A stretch of 40,460 nucleotides of DNA from Bacillota bacterium. Lineage in GTDB: Bacteria > Bacillota > Bacilli > Paenibacillales > Paenibacillaceae. Within the stretch, counting starts at the first letter, position 1; every line of letters begins with the position of its first letter. A program made the position numbers and the translations under genes. The notes beneath the pieces were generated by a model. The model made no database searches. It was not told the origin of the DNA and saw only the letters and a list, made by a program, of their open reading frames with translations. Positions 26,261 through 33,989 of this stretch are shown piece after piece. The DNA lies in contig JAEWJS010000138.1 in NCBI GenBank assembly GCA_023386495.1, forward strand, positions 1 through 40,460, read 5' to 3'.

Positions 26261-28147
26261 TCAATCTTGCAGGGCCAAGGGGAACCGAATGATGACTTCG
26301 GTTCCTTTTCCTTTGGTGCTCTTGAATTCGATTCTGCCCTTCATCGCTTCGATGATGCGGTAGGTCACCATCAGACCGAGTCCCGTCCCCTTCGATTTGG
26401 TCGAATAGAACGGCTCTCCCAGCTTGGCGATCTCCTCTGCGTCCATGCCTTCCCCGTTATCCGTCACATGAATGAAGGCTTCCTCGTCCTTGGCATAGGC
26501 ATAGATCTCGATAATGCCGTCACTGCGCAGTGCCTCGATGCTATTCTTGATGAAGTTGATGAAGGCTTGCTTGAACTTCGAAGAATTCCCTTGAATATAT
26601 AGCTTCTCCTCAATATCGATCCGCAGGACGCCGCCGTGCAGGGACGCCATCGGGGTCATAATCGCTTCGATCTGCTGAATTTCTTCTGCTAAGTCGAGCC
26701 TGGTGACCGATTCCAGCTCCGGCTTGGCGAATGTCAGGAAGTCCGTAATGATCGAGGATGCACGATCCAGCTCATTGATGGCCATGCCAAAATAATGGCG
26801 GTTCTTCTCATCGGACTTCTCCTCCATCAGCTGCAGGAATCCGCGGGTCACCTGCAGCGGGTTACGCACTTCATGCGCGACCGAAGCCGCAAGATCGCTG
26901 ATGATTTTCATCTTCTCCGCGCGCTGCAGGCTATGGTTATACAGCTCAAGCTCCTTCGAGTAGGAGACGAGCTTCGCATAATCGTCCATGATGCTGCGTG
27001 CGAGAATGATGACGAGCGTGAGGATCAGGGCCACGACGCCGAATTTCCACAGGAACAGCACATACCGCATATCCGATAGGAAGTAGAAGGTCAGATCGGC
27101 TGCGCCGGAGACGGCAAGCAGGATCAGGCCGAGCGACAGGATGAGCGAGTGCCTGCTCCTCGTGCGGGCAAGCTGGATCGTATACGCGATGATCATCACC
27201 ATCTGGAGCAGAATGAGCACGCCGAAGATCATGGTGGTGAACAAGTCGTAGAACGCCTCGAATCGCTTGTCGGTGATCTGATGGACCAACGCGATCGCGA
27301 GACAGATTGCGGAATACTGCATCAAGAATTTGCCGTATCTGCTGAACAGGCGATACCTGCCCTGGAATACATGGTCGATGTATGCGTGCAAGGCCGGGAA
27401 GAGCAGGAATAAGGACAGGTCGAAGATGAACAGCAGGCCATGGCCGTACTCCTTGAAGTAGAGATAAGGATAGGGCGAATAGACGATGATCAGCGTGCCT
27501 GTCGATAAGGCAATGAGGCTGAGCGATATCCACGGTTTATGCTGTCTTCTGTTCAGATAGCCTGCGCAGAGGAGCATCATCAAGCCCAGGAAAGCCACGG
27601 AGCCGCCTAGCAGCAGGTCAGGCAGGTCATGGCGGGTCGCGCGGGCCGACAGCCCCTCGAAGTCCCCGACTCTCACGCTGCTCAGCAGGCCGATGCGGTC
27701 ATTGGACGAGAGGATGCGCAGATAGAGATCGGTCTCTTCATCGGCTGGCTCTACTGCCAGCAGCAGCCGATTGAGGTCGAATGCAAATTTGCGCTCGGAT
27801 TGGAGCAGCAGTTGACCGCCATGGTAGACCGTCAGATCATGTCCGTTCAGACGCTCGATAAGCAAACCGGGGCGCGGCCATTCGGAAGTGGCGGGCAATC
27901 GCAGATGGACCCAGACGCCTCGGGCGCCTTGGGGAATCTGGTACCGAGGCAAGTCGATCCCTCCCGGTTTCCATGGGCCGTCTACGGGAGGAACGGTTCC
28001 TTGTGCCGCTTGGTCCTCAATAGTAAGAAGCTGCCACTCCTTCAAGATTCGATCGGGAGCAGAGGCATGCGCTTGCAGCGGCTCCAGGAGGAGCAAGCAT
28101 GCAGCAACCGTTAGTAATAGGATCGAAAACCAGCGCAATAATGTCAT
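26261..28147 (-). CDS. 7TM sensor histidine kinase (DISM-like, KinA-type catalytic core)
   Basis: A 628-residue membrane kinase. Signal peptide is 1-30. An extracellular beta-rich domain (about 31-185, ...GVWVHLRLP...) resembles the 7TMR-DISM N-terminal domain. A seven-helix membrane region spans about 190-395. A HisKA domain has the phospho-acceptor His425 in SVAHEVRNPLQVTRGFLQLM, and the HATPase domain runs about 530-625 with N box NFIKNSIEAL, G1 DNGEGMD and G2 GTGLGL. The core resembles sporulation-type kinases (HE(V/I)RNPL). No response regulator is adjacent. It ends 12 bases from the peptide gene in convergent orientation. The start is uncertain: ATG 28147 has GGGG directly against it, and TTG 28138 would be better spaced. 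Confidence 0.88.
   Translation of the reverse strand: MTLLRWFSILLLTVAACLLLLEPLQAHASAPDRILKEWQLLTIEDQAAQGTVPPVDGPWKPGGIDLPRYQIPQGARGVWVHLRLPATSEWPRPGLLIERLNGHDLTVYHGGQLLLQSERKFAFDLNRLLLAVEPADEETDLYLRILSSNDRIGLLSSVRVGDFEGLSARATRHDLPDLLLGGSVAFLGLMMLLCAGYLNRRQHKPWISLSLIALSTGTLIIVYSPYPYLYFKEYGHGLLFIFDLSLFLLFPALHAYIDHVFQGRYRLFSRYGKFLMQYSAICLAIALVHQITDKRFEAFYDLFTTMIFGVLILLQMVMIIAYTIQLARTRSRHSLILSLGLILLAVSGAADLTFYFLSDMRYVLFLWKFGVVALILTLVIILARSIMDDYAKLVSYSKELELYNHSLQRAEKMKIISDLAASVAHEVRNPLQVTRGFLQLMEEKSDEKNRHYFGMAINELDRASSIITDFLTFAKPELESVTRLDLAEEIQQIEAIMTPMASLHGGVLRIDIEEKLYIQGNSSKFKQAFINFIKNSIEALRSDGIIEIYAYAKDEEAFIHVTDNGEGMDAEEIAKLGEPFYSTKSKGTGLGLMVTYRIIEAMKGRIEFKSTKGKGTEVIIRFPLALQD
26277..26309 (+). 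terminator. Terminator of the peptide gene, inside the kinase coding region
   Basis: Perfect 9-bp arms GGAACCGAA (26281-26289) / TTCGGTTCC (26297-26305) followed by TTTTCCTTT; AAGG before the stem can pair with the T run for 4 more bp. It is 29 bases after the peptide stop and overlaps the last codons of the convergent histidine kinase. Confidence 0.8.
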
Positions 28148-28285
28148 CCCCTGCCATGATTGTTTCTGTCTACCATAATGGGATTTCGACGCAGACGGGC
28201 ATTTTCCTGTAGGGGGAATGAGAATGTATGGCAGCCAGCTGCGAAAATGCGTCGATCGTCCTTGTCCGGCACGCGATGGGAACAG
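28148..28285. other. Divergent intergenic region, kinase / cyclic-di-GMP gene
   Basis: No gene seen. Contains an 8-bp inverted repeat GCATTTTC (28199-28206) / GAAAATGC (28243-28250) with a 36-base loop. No convincing kinase promoter. Confidence 0.4.
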
Positions 28286-28314
28286 TTTACGAGCGGCCCG
28301 ATATCAGCTAACAT
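28286..28314 (+). promoter_or_regulatory. Sigma-A promoter of the GGDEF/EAL gene
   Basis: TTTACG (28286-28291), 17-base spacer, TAACAT (28309-28314); about 90 bases upstream of the ATG at 28407. Confidence 0.55.
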
Positions 28315-28406
28315 AGATAGAATAATAGGACTATAGTCTCTGTTTCGCGGTCATGCTGGCATGGCAGCTATGTATGGTGGCGTCCAATAGCGGGGGTGTC
28401 GATCAG

Positions 28407-31400
28407 ATGAAGGATGAGGGCGTTGCGAATAAGGTTCGGGGAGAGCGGTTGACGATCGGCGTAATCGTCGAGAACAGCGCGCGTGAGGACGAGAATCGGA
28501 TGCGGGCCGGCATTATGGAAGCCGCTGAACGCTATGATGCTCACCTGATCTGCTTCACGCACCTGGAAGCCGCCGTAAAGAATATATCGTACGGCGTGGA
28601 TGATCAGTATCGCAGAAGCCACGACATTCTGCTGCAGCTCGTCGAACAGTTCGAACTGGACGGCTTAATCTTCCTTGGCTGGTCGCTACTCTATGACGGC
28701 GACCAGCTGAAGCGCCTGCAAGAGAGGTTCCCGAACATACCGATGATCAGTATGGGCAAGCCATGCGAGGATGTGCCGTTCACGTACTTCAAGGGCGGCG
28801 ATTATGTCAGCCAGATGCTCGAGCACTTGATCGCGGAGCATGGCCGGAAGCGAATCGCTTTCGTCGAGTCGTGGATCCCGGACACGCGCAAGGATTATTA
28901 CGATGAGACGATGGCGGCGCACGGCCTGCTCGACGAGCAGCTCTTCGTGAGCGCGGACGATCTCGCAGGCGTGACCTTGCCGGACCGGCCGGAGGGCGCG
29001 CTCGCGATATTGCTCGATGAGCGCAAGGTCAGCTTCGACGCGATCATCGTGATGCGGCAAGAAGAGGCTCGAATCATGCTCGAGCTGCTCCAGCAGCGCG
29101 GCTTGCGCGTGCCGGAGGATGTGGCGCTTGCCAGCTATGAAGACGATGTGTCGATCCAGTACGCCTCCGTGCCGATTTCGACGATTTATTTTCCGTTCAA
29201 GGAGCTCGGCTATGCTAGCTGCGAGAAGCTGATCGCGCTGCTTCGCGGAGAAGATGTGCCTGCGGCAACCAAGGTGCCAGGCAGCCTGCTGATTCGGCAA
29301 TCCTGCGGCTGCATGAACGCCGAGCGGCTTGCGAGGCGGGATAGCAGGCAGGGGAGCAGCGACGAGGAGGGCGAGCTATTGTCCGGTCTCGACCTCGCGG
29401 CACTGGACGCGGCATTCGAGCGCAGCATGGAGACAGCCGACGTGAACAAGTATGTCGACGAGCTGAAGCGGCAGATGGATCCGCGCAGAAGCAGGCGCAA
29501 TGAGAACCAGCAGCTCGTCACGGTGCTCCGCAGCCGTTATGCGGACCGCGGACCGGACAACGGAGAACCCCTTCGTCGAGCGGAGGATATCTGGCATGCC
29601 GCACGGATTGCCGTCAGCGAAGCGGAGAAGTTCTGGATCGCAAGCGAGATGATCCGAACGACGAGAACCGAGGAAATGCTAGAGGAATTCAGCCAATCGC
29701 TGCTGAACACCTACGATATCACGAAGACGCTGGAGAGCTTAAGCTTCTACTTGCGGGAGCTGGATATCCCGGGCTGCAGCATTTTCCTGCGTGGGGAAGA
29801 GGCCGATCCGTTCGCGGCGTGCACGCATATTTTCGCTTATGAGAACGACGTCCGACTCTATATCCAAGATCCGAAGACCGATACGAGAGCCTATCATCGC
29901 CGTCTGGTCGAAGAGAGCCGCACCTGCACGACGCGGATCGTCATGCTCCTGCACGTGGATACGAATTACCTCGGATATGTCGTGTTCGAACCGGGGCCAT
30001 GGAACGGCGCGCTGTACTTGCGGCTCGCGATCCAGCTTAGCAATGCAATCGTCGGCGCCCACATGGTCGATCGGCTGCAGCGCGAGATCGCGCTGCGAGG
30101 CGAGAAGGAACAACAGCTCATGTATCATGCCCATTTCGATGCGGTCACGGACATGCTGAACCGCAGGACGTTCCGGGATGCGGTGAAGCTGCTGCAGGAA
30201 CGGGGGGAGCAGGAGGCGGCCGGAGCCGTGCCTGCAACGGGAGACGCGGAGGTGCCGGCAGATCCGGAATGGTACTTGTTCTATGCCGATCTGGACGGGT
30301 TCAAGAGCGTGAACGACAGTATGGGACACGCGGTCGGCGATCAGGTGCTGGTAGAGGTGGCCGGCCGGATTCGGCAGGTGATGGAGGACTTCGTCGTGAA
30401 GCTGCCGAAGACGCTGCTTGCGATTAACGGCGATGAGGCGGGCTGCATTTTCCGCATCGGCGGGGATGAATTCACGATGATCGTGAAGCAGATGAGCCGG
30501 GAAGAAGCGGCGGTACTGGCTAGTCGGCTGATTGAGCAACTGCGTGCCCCTTTCGCCATAGCGGATACCGGCATTTCGCTGTCATGCAGCCTGGGCATCA
30601 GCTGCTATCCCGCGGATGCGAAGGGCATGCTGATCCGCCATGCGGATATGGCCATGTACAATGCCAAGCGGCAAGGCGGCAATCGCTTCGCGTTCTTCGA
30701 CGAGGGGATGGAGCAGGAGGTCAAGCGGAAGCTCGAGCTCGGCAAATATTTGCGGCATGCCCTGGATTACGAGGAGCTGTCGCTGGTGTATCAGCCGCTG
30801 GTCGAAGGCGTGGAAGGTGCCATCATCGGGGTGGAAGCGCTCTTGCGCTGGAATCATCCGAAGCTGGGCCCCGTTCCGCCAAGCACCTTCATTCCGCTTG
30901 CGGAGGAATTAGGGCTCATCGACCGCATCGGCGAGTGGGTGCTTCGCGAAGCGTGCCGCCAGGCGGCACGATGGCAGCAGGAAGGGTATGCGCCGCTGCT
31001 CCTCGCGGTCAATCTCTCCGTGAAGCAGTTCCAGGATGGGCTGCTGGTCGGCAAATTGAGGGACCTGTTGAAGGAGACGGGGCTTGCCCCGGACAGGCTG
31101 GAGCTGGAGATTACGGAGAACGTCTCCATGCAGGCCGAGCACCTGCCTGTCCTGCGCGAGCTCCGCGAGCTGGGCGTAGCCGTCTCGATCGATGACTTCG
31201 GCACCCACTATTCATCCCTGAGCTACTTGAAGCGGTTTTCCGGTCACGAAGCTGAAGCTCGATCAGTCCTTCGTCCGCGGCATCCAGACCGAACAGAAGG
31301 ACCGCGAGATGATCAAGGCCATCGTATCCGTCGCGAAGGCATTCGAATTGGAGATCATCGCCGAAGGCGTGGAGACGCTCGCGGAGGCCGAATTCCTGAT

Positions 31401-31529
31401 CGAGATGGGCTGCACGCAGATGCAGGGCTACTACTTCCATCGTCCGATGGGGGCAGAGCAGGTACGCGAGCTGCTGCGTCGGGCTTGACCTACGGCTTCG
31501 GCACCGCGTATGTGAGCATGACGATCTGA
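28407..31529 (+). CDS. LacI-type sensor / GGDEF / EAL protein, frameshifted in EAL
   Basis: As read, 1040 residues. Residues 10-325 are a periplasmic-binding-protein-like (LacI sensor) domain kept in the cytoplasm, with no signal peptide or TM. A GAF-like domain lies at about 420-560. The GGDEF diguanylate cyclase domain has its motif intact at 685-689 (RIGGDEFTMIV). An EAL phosphodiesterase domain starts with EALLRW at 810-815 and keeps DDFGTHYSSL at 929-938. After LKRF the frame breaks at a T4 run (31236-31239). One T fewer restores PVTKLKLDQSFV and the rest of EAL to a stop at 31488, giving 1026 residues. As sequenced, the catalytic Lys and EGVET motif are lost and a foreign tail of about 96 residues is added. 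ATG 28407 follows GGGGGTG. It makes or breaks cyclic di-GMP in response to an unknown ligand. Confidence 0.88.
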   Translation: MKDEGVANKVRGERLTIGVIVENSAREDENRMRAGIMEAAERYDAHLICFTHLEAAVKNISYGVDDQYRRSHDILLQLVEQFELDGLIFLGWSLLYDGDQLKRLQERFPNIPMISMGKPCEDVPFTYFKGGDYVSQMLEHLIAEHGRKRIAFVESWIPDTRKDYYDETMAAHGLLDEQLFVSADDLAGVTLPDRPEGALAILLDERKVSFDAIIVMRQEEARIMLELLQQRGLRVPEDVALASYEDDVSIQYASVPISTIYFPFKELGYASCEKLIALLRGEDVPAATKVPGSLLIRQSCGCMNAERLARRDSRQGSSDEEGELLSGLDLAALDAAFERSMETADVNKYVDELKRQMDPRRSRRNENQQLVTVLRSRYADRGPDNGEPLRRAEDIWHAARIAVSEAEKFWIASEMIRTTRTEEMLEEFSQSLLNTYDITKTLESLSFYLRELDIPGCSIFLRGEEADPFAACTHIFAYENDVRLYIQDPKTDTRAYHRRLVEESRTCTTRIVMLLHVDTNYLGYVVFEPGPWNGALYLRLAIQLSNAIVGAHMVDRLQREIALRGEKEQQLMYHAHFDAVTDMLNRRTFRDAVKLLQERGEQEAAGAVPATGDAEVPADPEWYLFYADLDGFKSVNDSMGHAVGDQVLVEVAGRIRQVMEDFVVKLPKTLLAINGDEAGCIFRIGGDEFTMIVKQMSREEAAVLASRLIEQLRAPFAIADTGISLSCSLGISCYPADAKGMLIRHADMAMYNAKRQGGNRFAFFDEGMEQEVKRKLELGKYLRHALDYEELSLVYQPLVEGVEGAIIGVEALLRWNHPKLGPVPPSTFIPLAEELGLIDRIGEWVLREACRQAARWQQEGYAPLLLAVNLSVKQFQDGLLVGKLRDLLKETGLAPDRLELEITENVSMQAEHLPVLRELRELGVAVSIDDFGTHYSSLSYLKRFSGHEAEARSVLRPRHPDRTEGPRDDQGHRIRREGIRIGDHRRRRGDARGGRIPDRDGLHADAGLLLPSSDGGRAGTRAAASGLTYGFGTAYVSMTI
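31240..31488 (+). pseudogene. Out-of-frame end of the EAL domain
   Basis: In the frame shifted by one base this reads PVTKLKLDQSFVRGIQ, then the IIAEGVETLAEAEFL and GYYFHRPMG motifs, ending at TGA 31486-31488. These are the missing last ~82 residues of the EAL domain of the preceding gene, well conserved with no stop. Recent mutation or sequence error is therefore likely. Confidence 0.88.
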
Positions 31530-32020
31530 TTCATCCGCTCAACCTGCGTCAGCCGGAAGGTGCTTGGTAGGGTTCCCTTGGGGAATAAGGGGAGACCGCT
31601 GCCGAGCACCTTAGGGATGATCGCGATGTGCATCGTCTCGAGCAGGCCGGCAGCCAGGAATTGTTCCACGAGCTGTCCGCCCCCGACGAGCCACACCTTT
31701 CCCTCCGATTGCTCCCGGAGCCGCGGGACGAGCGTCCGAAGGTCCTCATTCGCGAAAATCACGTGCGGGGCGGGTTCCCTGTGCGTGCGCGATAATACAT
31801 AGCAGGGCTTTCCGGCGTACGGGAACTCGTCCAGCTCCTTCCCGATATCGTCATAGGTTGCCCTCCCCATGACGACCGTGCCGATCGTATCGTAGAAGTC
31901 GGCATAGCCGTTATCGCCTTCTCCCTCCACATCGAACAGCCAATCGAAGGTTCCATCCTCCCTTGCGATATATCCGTCCAGACTAGCGGCAATGTAGAGT
32001 ACGACTTGATTTTGTTCCAC
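31490..32020 (-). CDS. Dihydrofolate reductase-like (RibD C-terminal) protein
   Basis: A 176-residue member of the RibD_C / YwjB-YyaP group of DHFR-fold reductases. Features: LYIAASLDGYIAREDGTFDW at the N-terminus, VVMGRATYDDI, GKPCYVLSRT and KVWLVGGGQLVEQF, the NADPH-binding Gly motif. Most such proteins are of unknown substrate; they are not housekeeping DHFR. The GTG at 32020 is chosen because AAGGAG sits 10 bases upstream; the ATG at 32056 would put that SD inside the gene. Divergent from a WYL-type regulator with a palindrome between. The 3' end abuts the end of the EAL gene. Confidence 0.85.
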   Translation of the reverse strand: MEQNQVVLYIAASLDGYIAREDGTFDWLFDVEGEGDNGYADFYDTIGTVVMGRATYDDIGKELDEFPYAGKPCYVLSRTHREPAPHVIFANEDLRTLVPRLREQSEGKVWLVGGGQLVEQFLAAGLLETMHIAIIPKVLGSGLPLFPKGTLPSTFRLTQVERMNQIVMLTYAVPKP

Positions 32021-32065
32021 TGCGTATCGGCTCCTTTTCTCTTGGAATACTTCCATGGTAAGCTA

Positions 32066-32092
32066 TAACTATGACATAAGATGACGTAGTTA
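32066..32092. promoter_or_regulatory. Candidate operator between divergent genes
   Basis: A 27-bp imperfect palindrome: TAACTA (32066-32071) and TAGTTA (32087-32092) as outer arms, 10 of 13 half-site positions symmetric. It is centred between the DHFR-like gene and the WYL regulator, where a regulator controlling both would bind. Confidence 0.45.
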
Positions 32093-32101
32093 CAGGGAGT
32101 A

Positions 32102-33025
32102 ATGATCCACATGAATGCAAGGCGATTGGCGATGATGCGTCTGTTCGACTCCCGCAAGAAGTTCACGGCCCGCGAGCTTGCGGAACGGTTCGACGTGTCG
32201 GTTCGCACGATCCAGCGCGACTTGGACCACCTGCAGGCCATGGGGCTGCCGCTGTATGCCGAGGTCGGCGCGCAAGGCGGCTACCGCGTCCTGCCGAACC
32301 GCATACTGCCGCCGCTTCAGCTGACGCAGCAGGAGGCGCTCGGCCTATTCTTGCTGCTGGAATGGCTGGGGGAGGTGCCGGATATGCCCCATGGAACGAT
32401 TCGCGACCGGCTCGCCGACCAGTATTACGGCAGCCTGCCGGATGACGTGCAGGATCGGATCGCGCGCATGCGGCAGCATATCGCGTTCCTGCAGCCGAAC
32501 CCCAAGCTGGCGGCCCCCTATACGACGCAATTGCTGCAAGCGGCCGTTGAGCGGCAGTTGGTTCGCTTCGTCTACCGTTCCCGATCCGGCGAACGCGTCG
32601 TAGAGGCCTACCCGCTCGGGATCTATAACGAGCACGGCAGCTGGTATATGCCCGCATGGCGGGACGGCAAGGTGCTGCTCTACCGAGTGGACCGCGTGCG
32701 GGAGGCCGAGACGCTGGAGCTGCGGAATGAAGCGATTCCCGCGCTGCTGACTTGGCTGAAGACGCCGGATGAGCGGGACGGCGTCGAGGTTACGCTGGCC
32801 TTCACCGACTTCGGCGCAAGGCTGGCGGAGACCGACAGCGCCTTCCAAGGAATCGCGGAGCGGGAGTGGCGGGGCCGGGTGCCGGAGGAGGAACTGCCGT
32901 TCGTGGCGCGGAGACTGCTGTCCTACGGGCCGGAAGTGGTCGTGCTCGGTCCCGCGCCGCTGCGAGCGATGATCGCGGAACTGCTCGAGAACGGATGGAA
33001 GCAGTATCGGCAGGAAGAGGCGTGA
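32102..33025 (+). CDS. HTH/WYL domain transcriptional regulator (YafY-like)
   Basis: A 307-residue cytoplasmic regulator. The N-terminal winged helix (about 5-60) reads ARELAERFDVSVRTIQRDLD. A WYL domain at about 140-225 (LVRFVYRSRSGERVVEAYPL, then WYMPAWRDGKVLLYRVDRV) may bind a ligand or nucleic acid. The WCX extension closes the protein (about 230-300). ATG 32102 has GGGAG very close; ATG 32111 (MNARRL) would be better spaced and may be the true start. It probably controls the divergent DHFR-like gene through the palindrome at 32066-32092 and may be co-transcribed with the APH-like gene 40 bases downstream. Confidence 0.88.
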   Translation: MIHMNARRLAMMRLFDSRKKFTARELAERFDVSVRTIQRDLDHLQAMGLPLYAEVGAQGGYRVLPNRILPPLQLTQQEALGLFLLLEWLGEVPDMPHGTIRDRLADQYYGSLPDDVQDRIARMRQHIAFLQPNPKLAAPYTTQLLQAAVERQLVRFVYRSRSGERVVEAYPLGIYNEHGSWYMPAWRDGKVLLYRVDRVREAETLELRNEAIPALLTWLKTPDERDGVEVTLAFTDFGARLAETDSAFQGIAEREWRGRVPEEELPFVARRLLSYGPEVVVLGPAPLRAMIAELLENGWKQYRQEEA

Positions 33026-33065
33026 GGCGTGACGAATCGTCGTACGAGAAGGAGATGAGGATCAG

Positions 33066-33989
33066 ATGGCAGCATTGGACAAGCAAGCGGCAGAATGGGT
33101 AGTAGGCAAGGTTCGGCCCGGTGCGGCAATCATTGGCGCCGAGCAGCTTAAGGGCGGCGTCTCGTCTGTCGTCCAAGCCGTAACGCTGCAGGATGGGGAC
33201 GAGCGGGTCGAGGTTGTCCTTCGCCGGTTCACGGACCGGGATTGGCTGCGCGAGGAGCCGGGCGTGGCACGACGCGAGGCGGAGAGCCTGCGACTAGCAA
33301 GCGCGGCCGGACTGAACACGCCTGCGCTCATCGCCGTCGACGAGACGGGAGAACAATGCGGGCATCCGGCTGTCGTCATGTCTCGTATGATAGGCACGGT
33401 CGTGCTGCGGCATGCCGATCAGGCGCGGTGGCTGGACGGACTGGCGGGAGCGCTTGTCCGCGTGCATGCTGCGACGATCCCGATCGCGGAGCATCGATGG
33501 GATTATCGCGCATTCGAGGATGCGGCCGCGCAGCGCGTGCCGGCTTGGTCGGCCGTGCCGGATGCCTGGGCAGCCGGCATTGCCGCCGCGCGGGGGCCGC
33601 AGCCGTCATTCGAGCCGCGCTTCATTCATCGCGACTACCACCCGGCTAACGTGCTCTGGCATCGCGGCGAGGTGAGCGGCATCGTCGACTGGGTGAACGG
33701 GTGCCGGGGACCGGTCGGCATCGATGTCGGGCATTGCCGAGTGAATCTGGCTCAGCTGCACGGGGTAGAGGCCGCCGATGCCTTCTTGGCGATGTATAGC
33801 CGGCATGCGGCCGACGCGGGTGCGCCGTTCGCGTACGATCCCTATTGGGATCTACGGACGCTGCTCGACATGGGAGAAGCCAGCGTGTACCCAGGCTGGG
33901 TGGACCTGGGATTCACGGGGTTGACCGTATCTTTGATTCAGGCGCGCATGGACGCCTATATGGCCAGTCTGGCTGCACGGTTAGCGTAA
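33066..33989 (+). CDS. Aminoglycoside phosphotransferase (APH) family kinase
   Basis: A 307-residue small-molecule kinase-fold protein. The catalytic loop is FIHRDYHPANVLW (His188, Asp190), followed by the metal-binding segment GIVDWVNGCRGPVGIDVGHC. The N-lobe has LKGGVSSVVQAV and the ATP Lys-equivalent region VVLRRF. The family phosphorylates aminoglycosides, macrolides, choline, homoserine or unknown metabolites; substrate cannot be assigned, and resistance should not be assumed. Strong SD AAGGAG before ATG. The stop overlaps the convergent DUF3895 gene by 9 bases. Confidence 0.85.
   Translation: MAALDKQAAEWVVGKVRPGAAIIGAEQLKGGVSSVVQAVTLQDGDERVEVVLRRFTDRDWLREEPGVARREAESLRLASAAGLNTPALIAVDETGEQCGHPAVVMSRMIGTVVLRHADQARWLDGLAGALVRVHAATIPIAEHRWDYRAFEDAAAQRVPAWSAVPDAWAAGIAAARGPQPSFEPRFIHRDYHPANVLWHRGEVSGIVDWVNGCRGPVGIDVGHCRVNLAQLHGVEAADAFLAMYSRHAADAGAPFAYDPYWDLRTLLDMGEASVYPGWVDLGFTGLTVSLIQARMDAYMASLAARLA

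Noticed and set aside
26261..28147. Calling the kinase ComP
   Set aside because: Its core is of the HEVRNPL (HisKA) type, not HisKA_3, and no ComA-like regulator is present.
29739..30539. 266-codon minus-strand frame within the GGDEF gene
   Set aside because: Opposite the conserved GAF/GGDEF region; no domain or start signal.
33066..33989. Aminoglycoside resistance gene
   Set aside because: Only the broad APH fold is supported; many members act on housekeeping metabolites.
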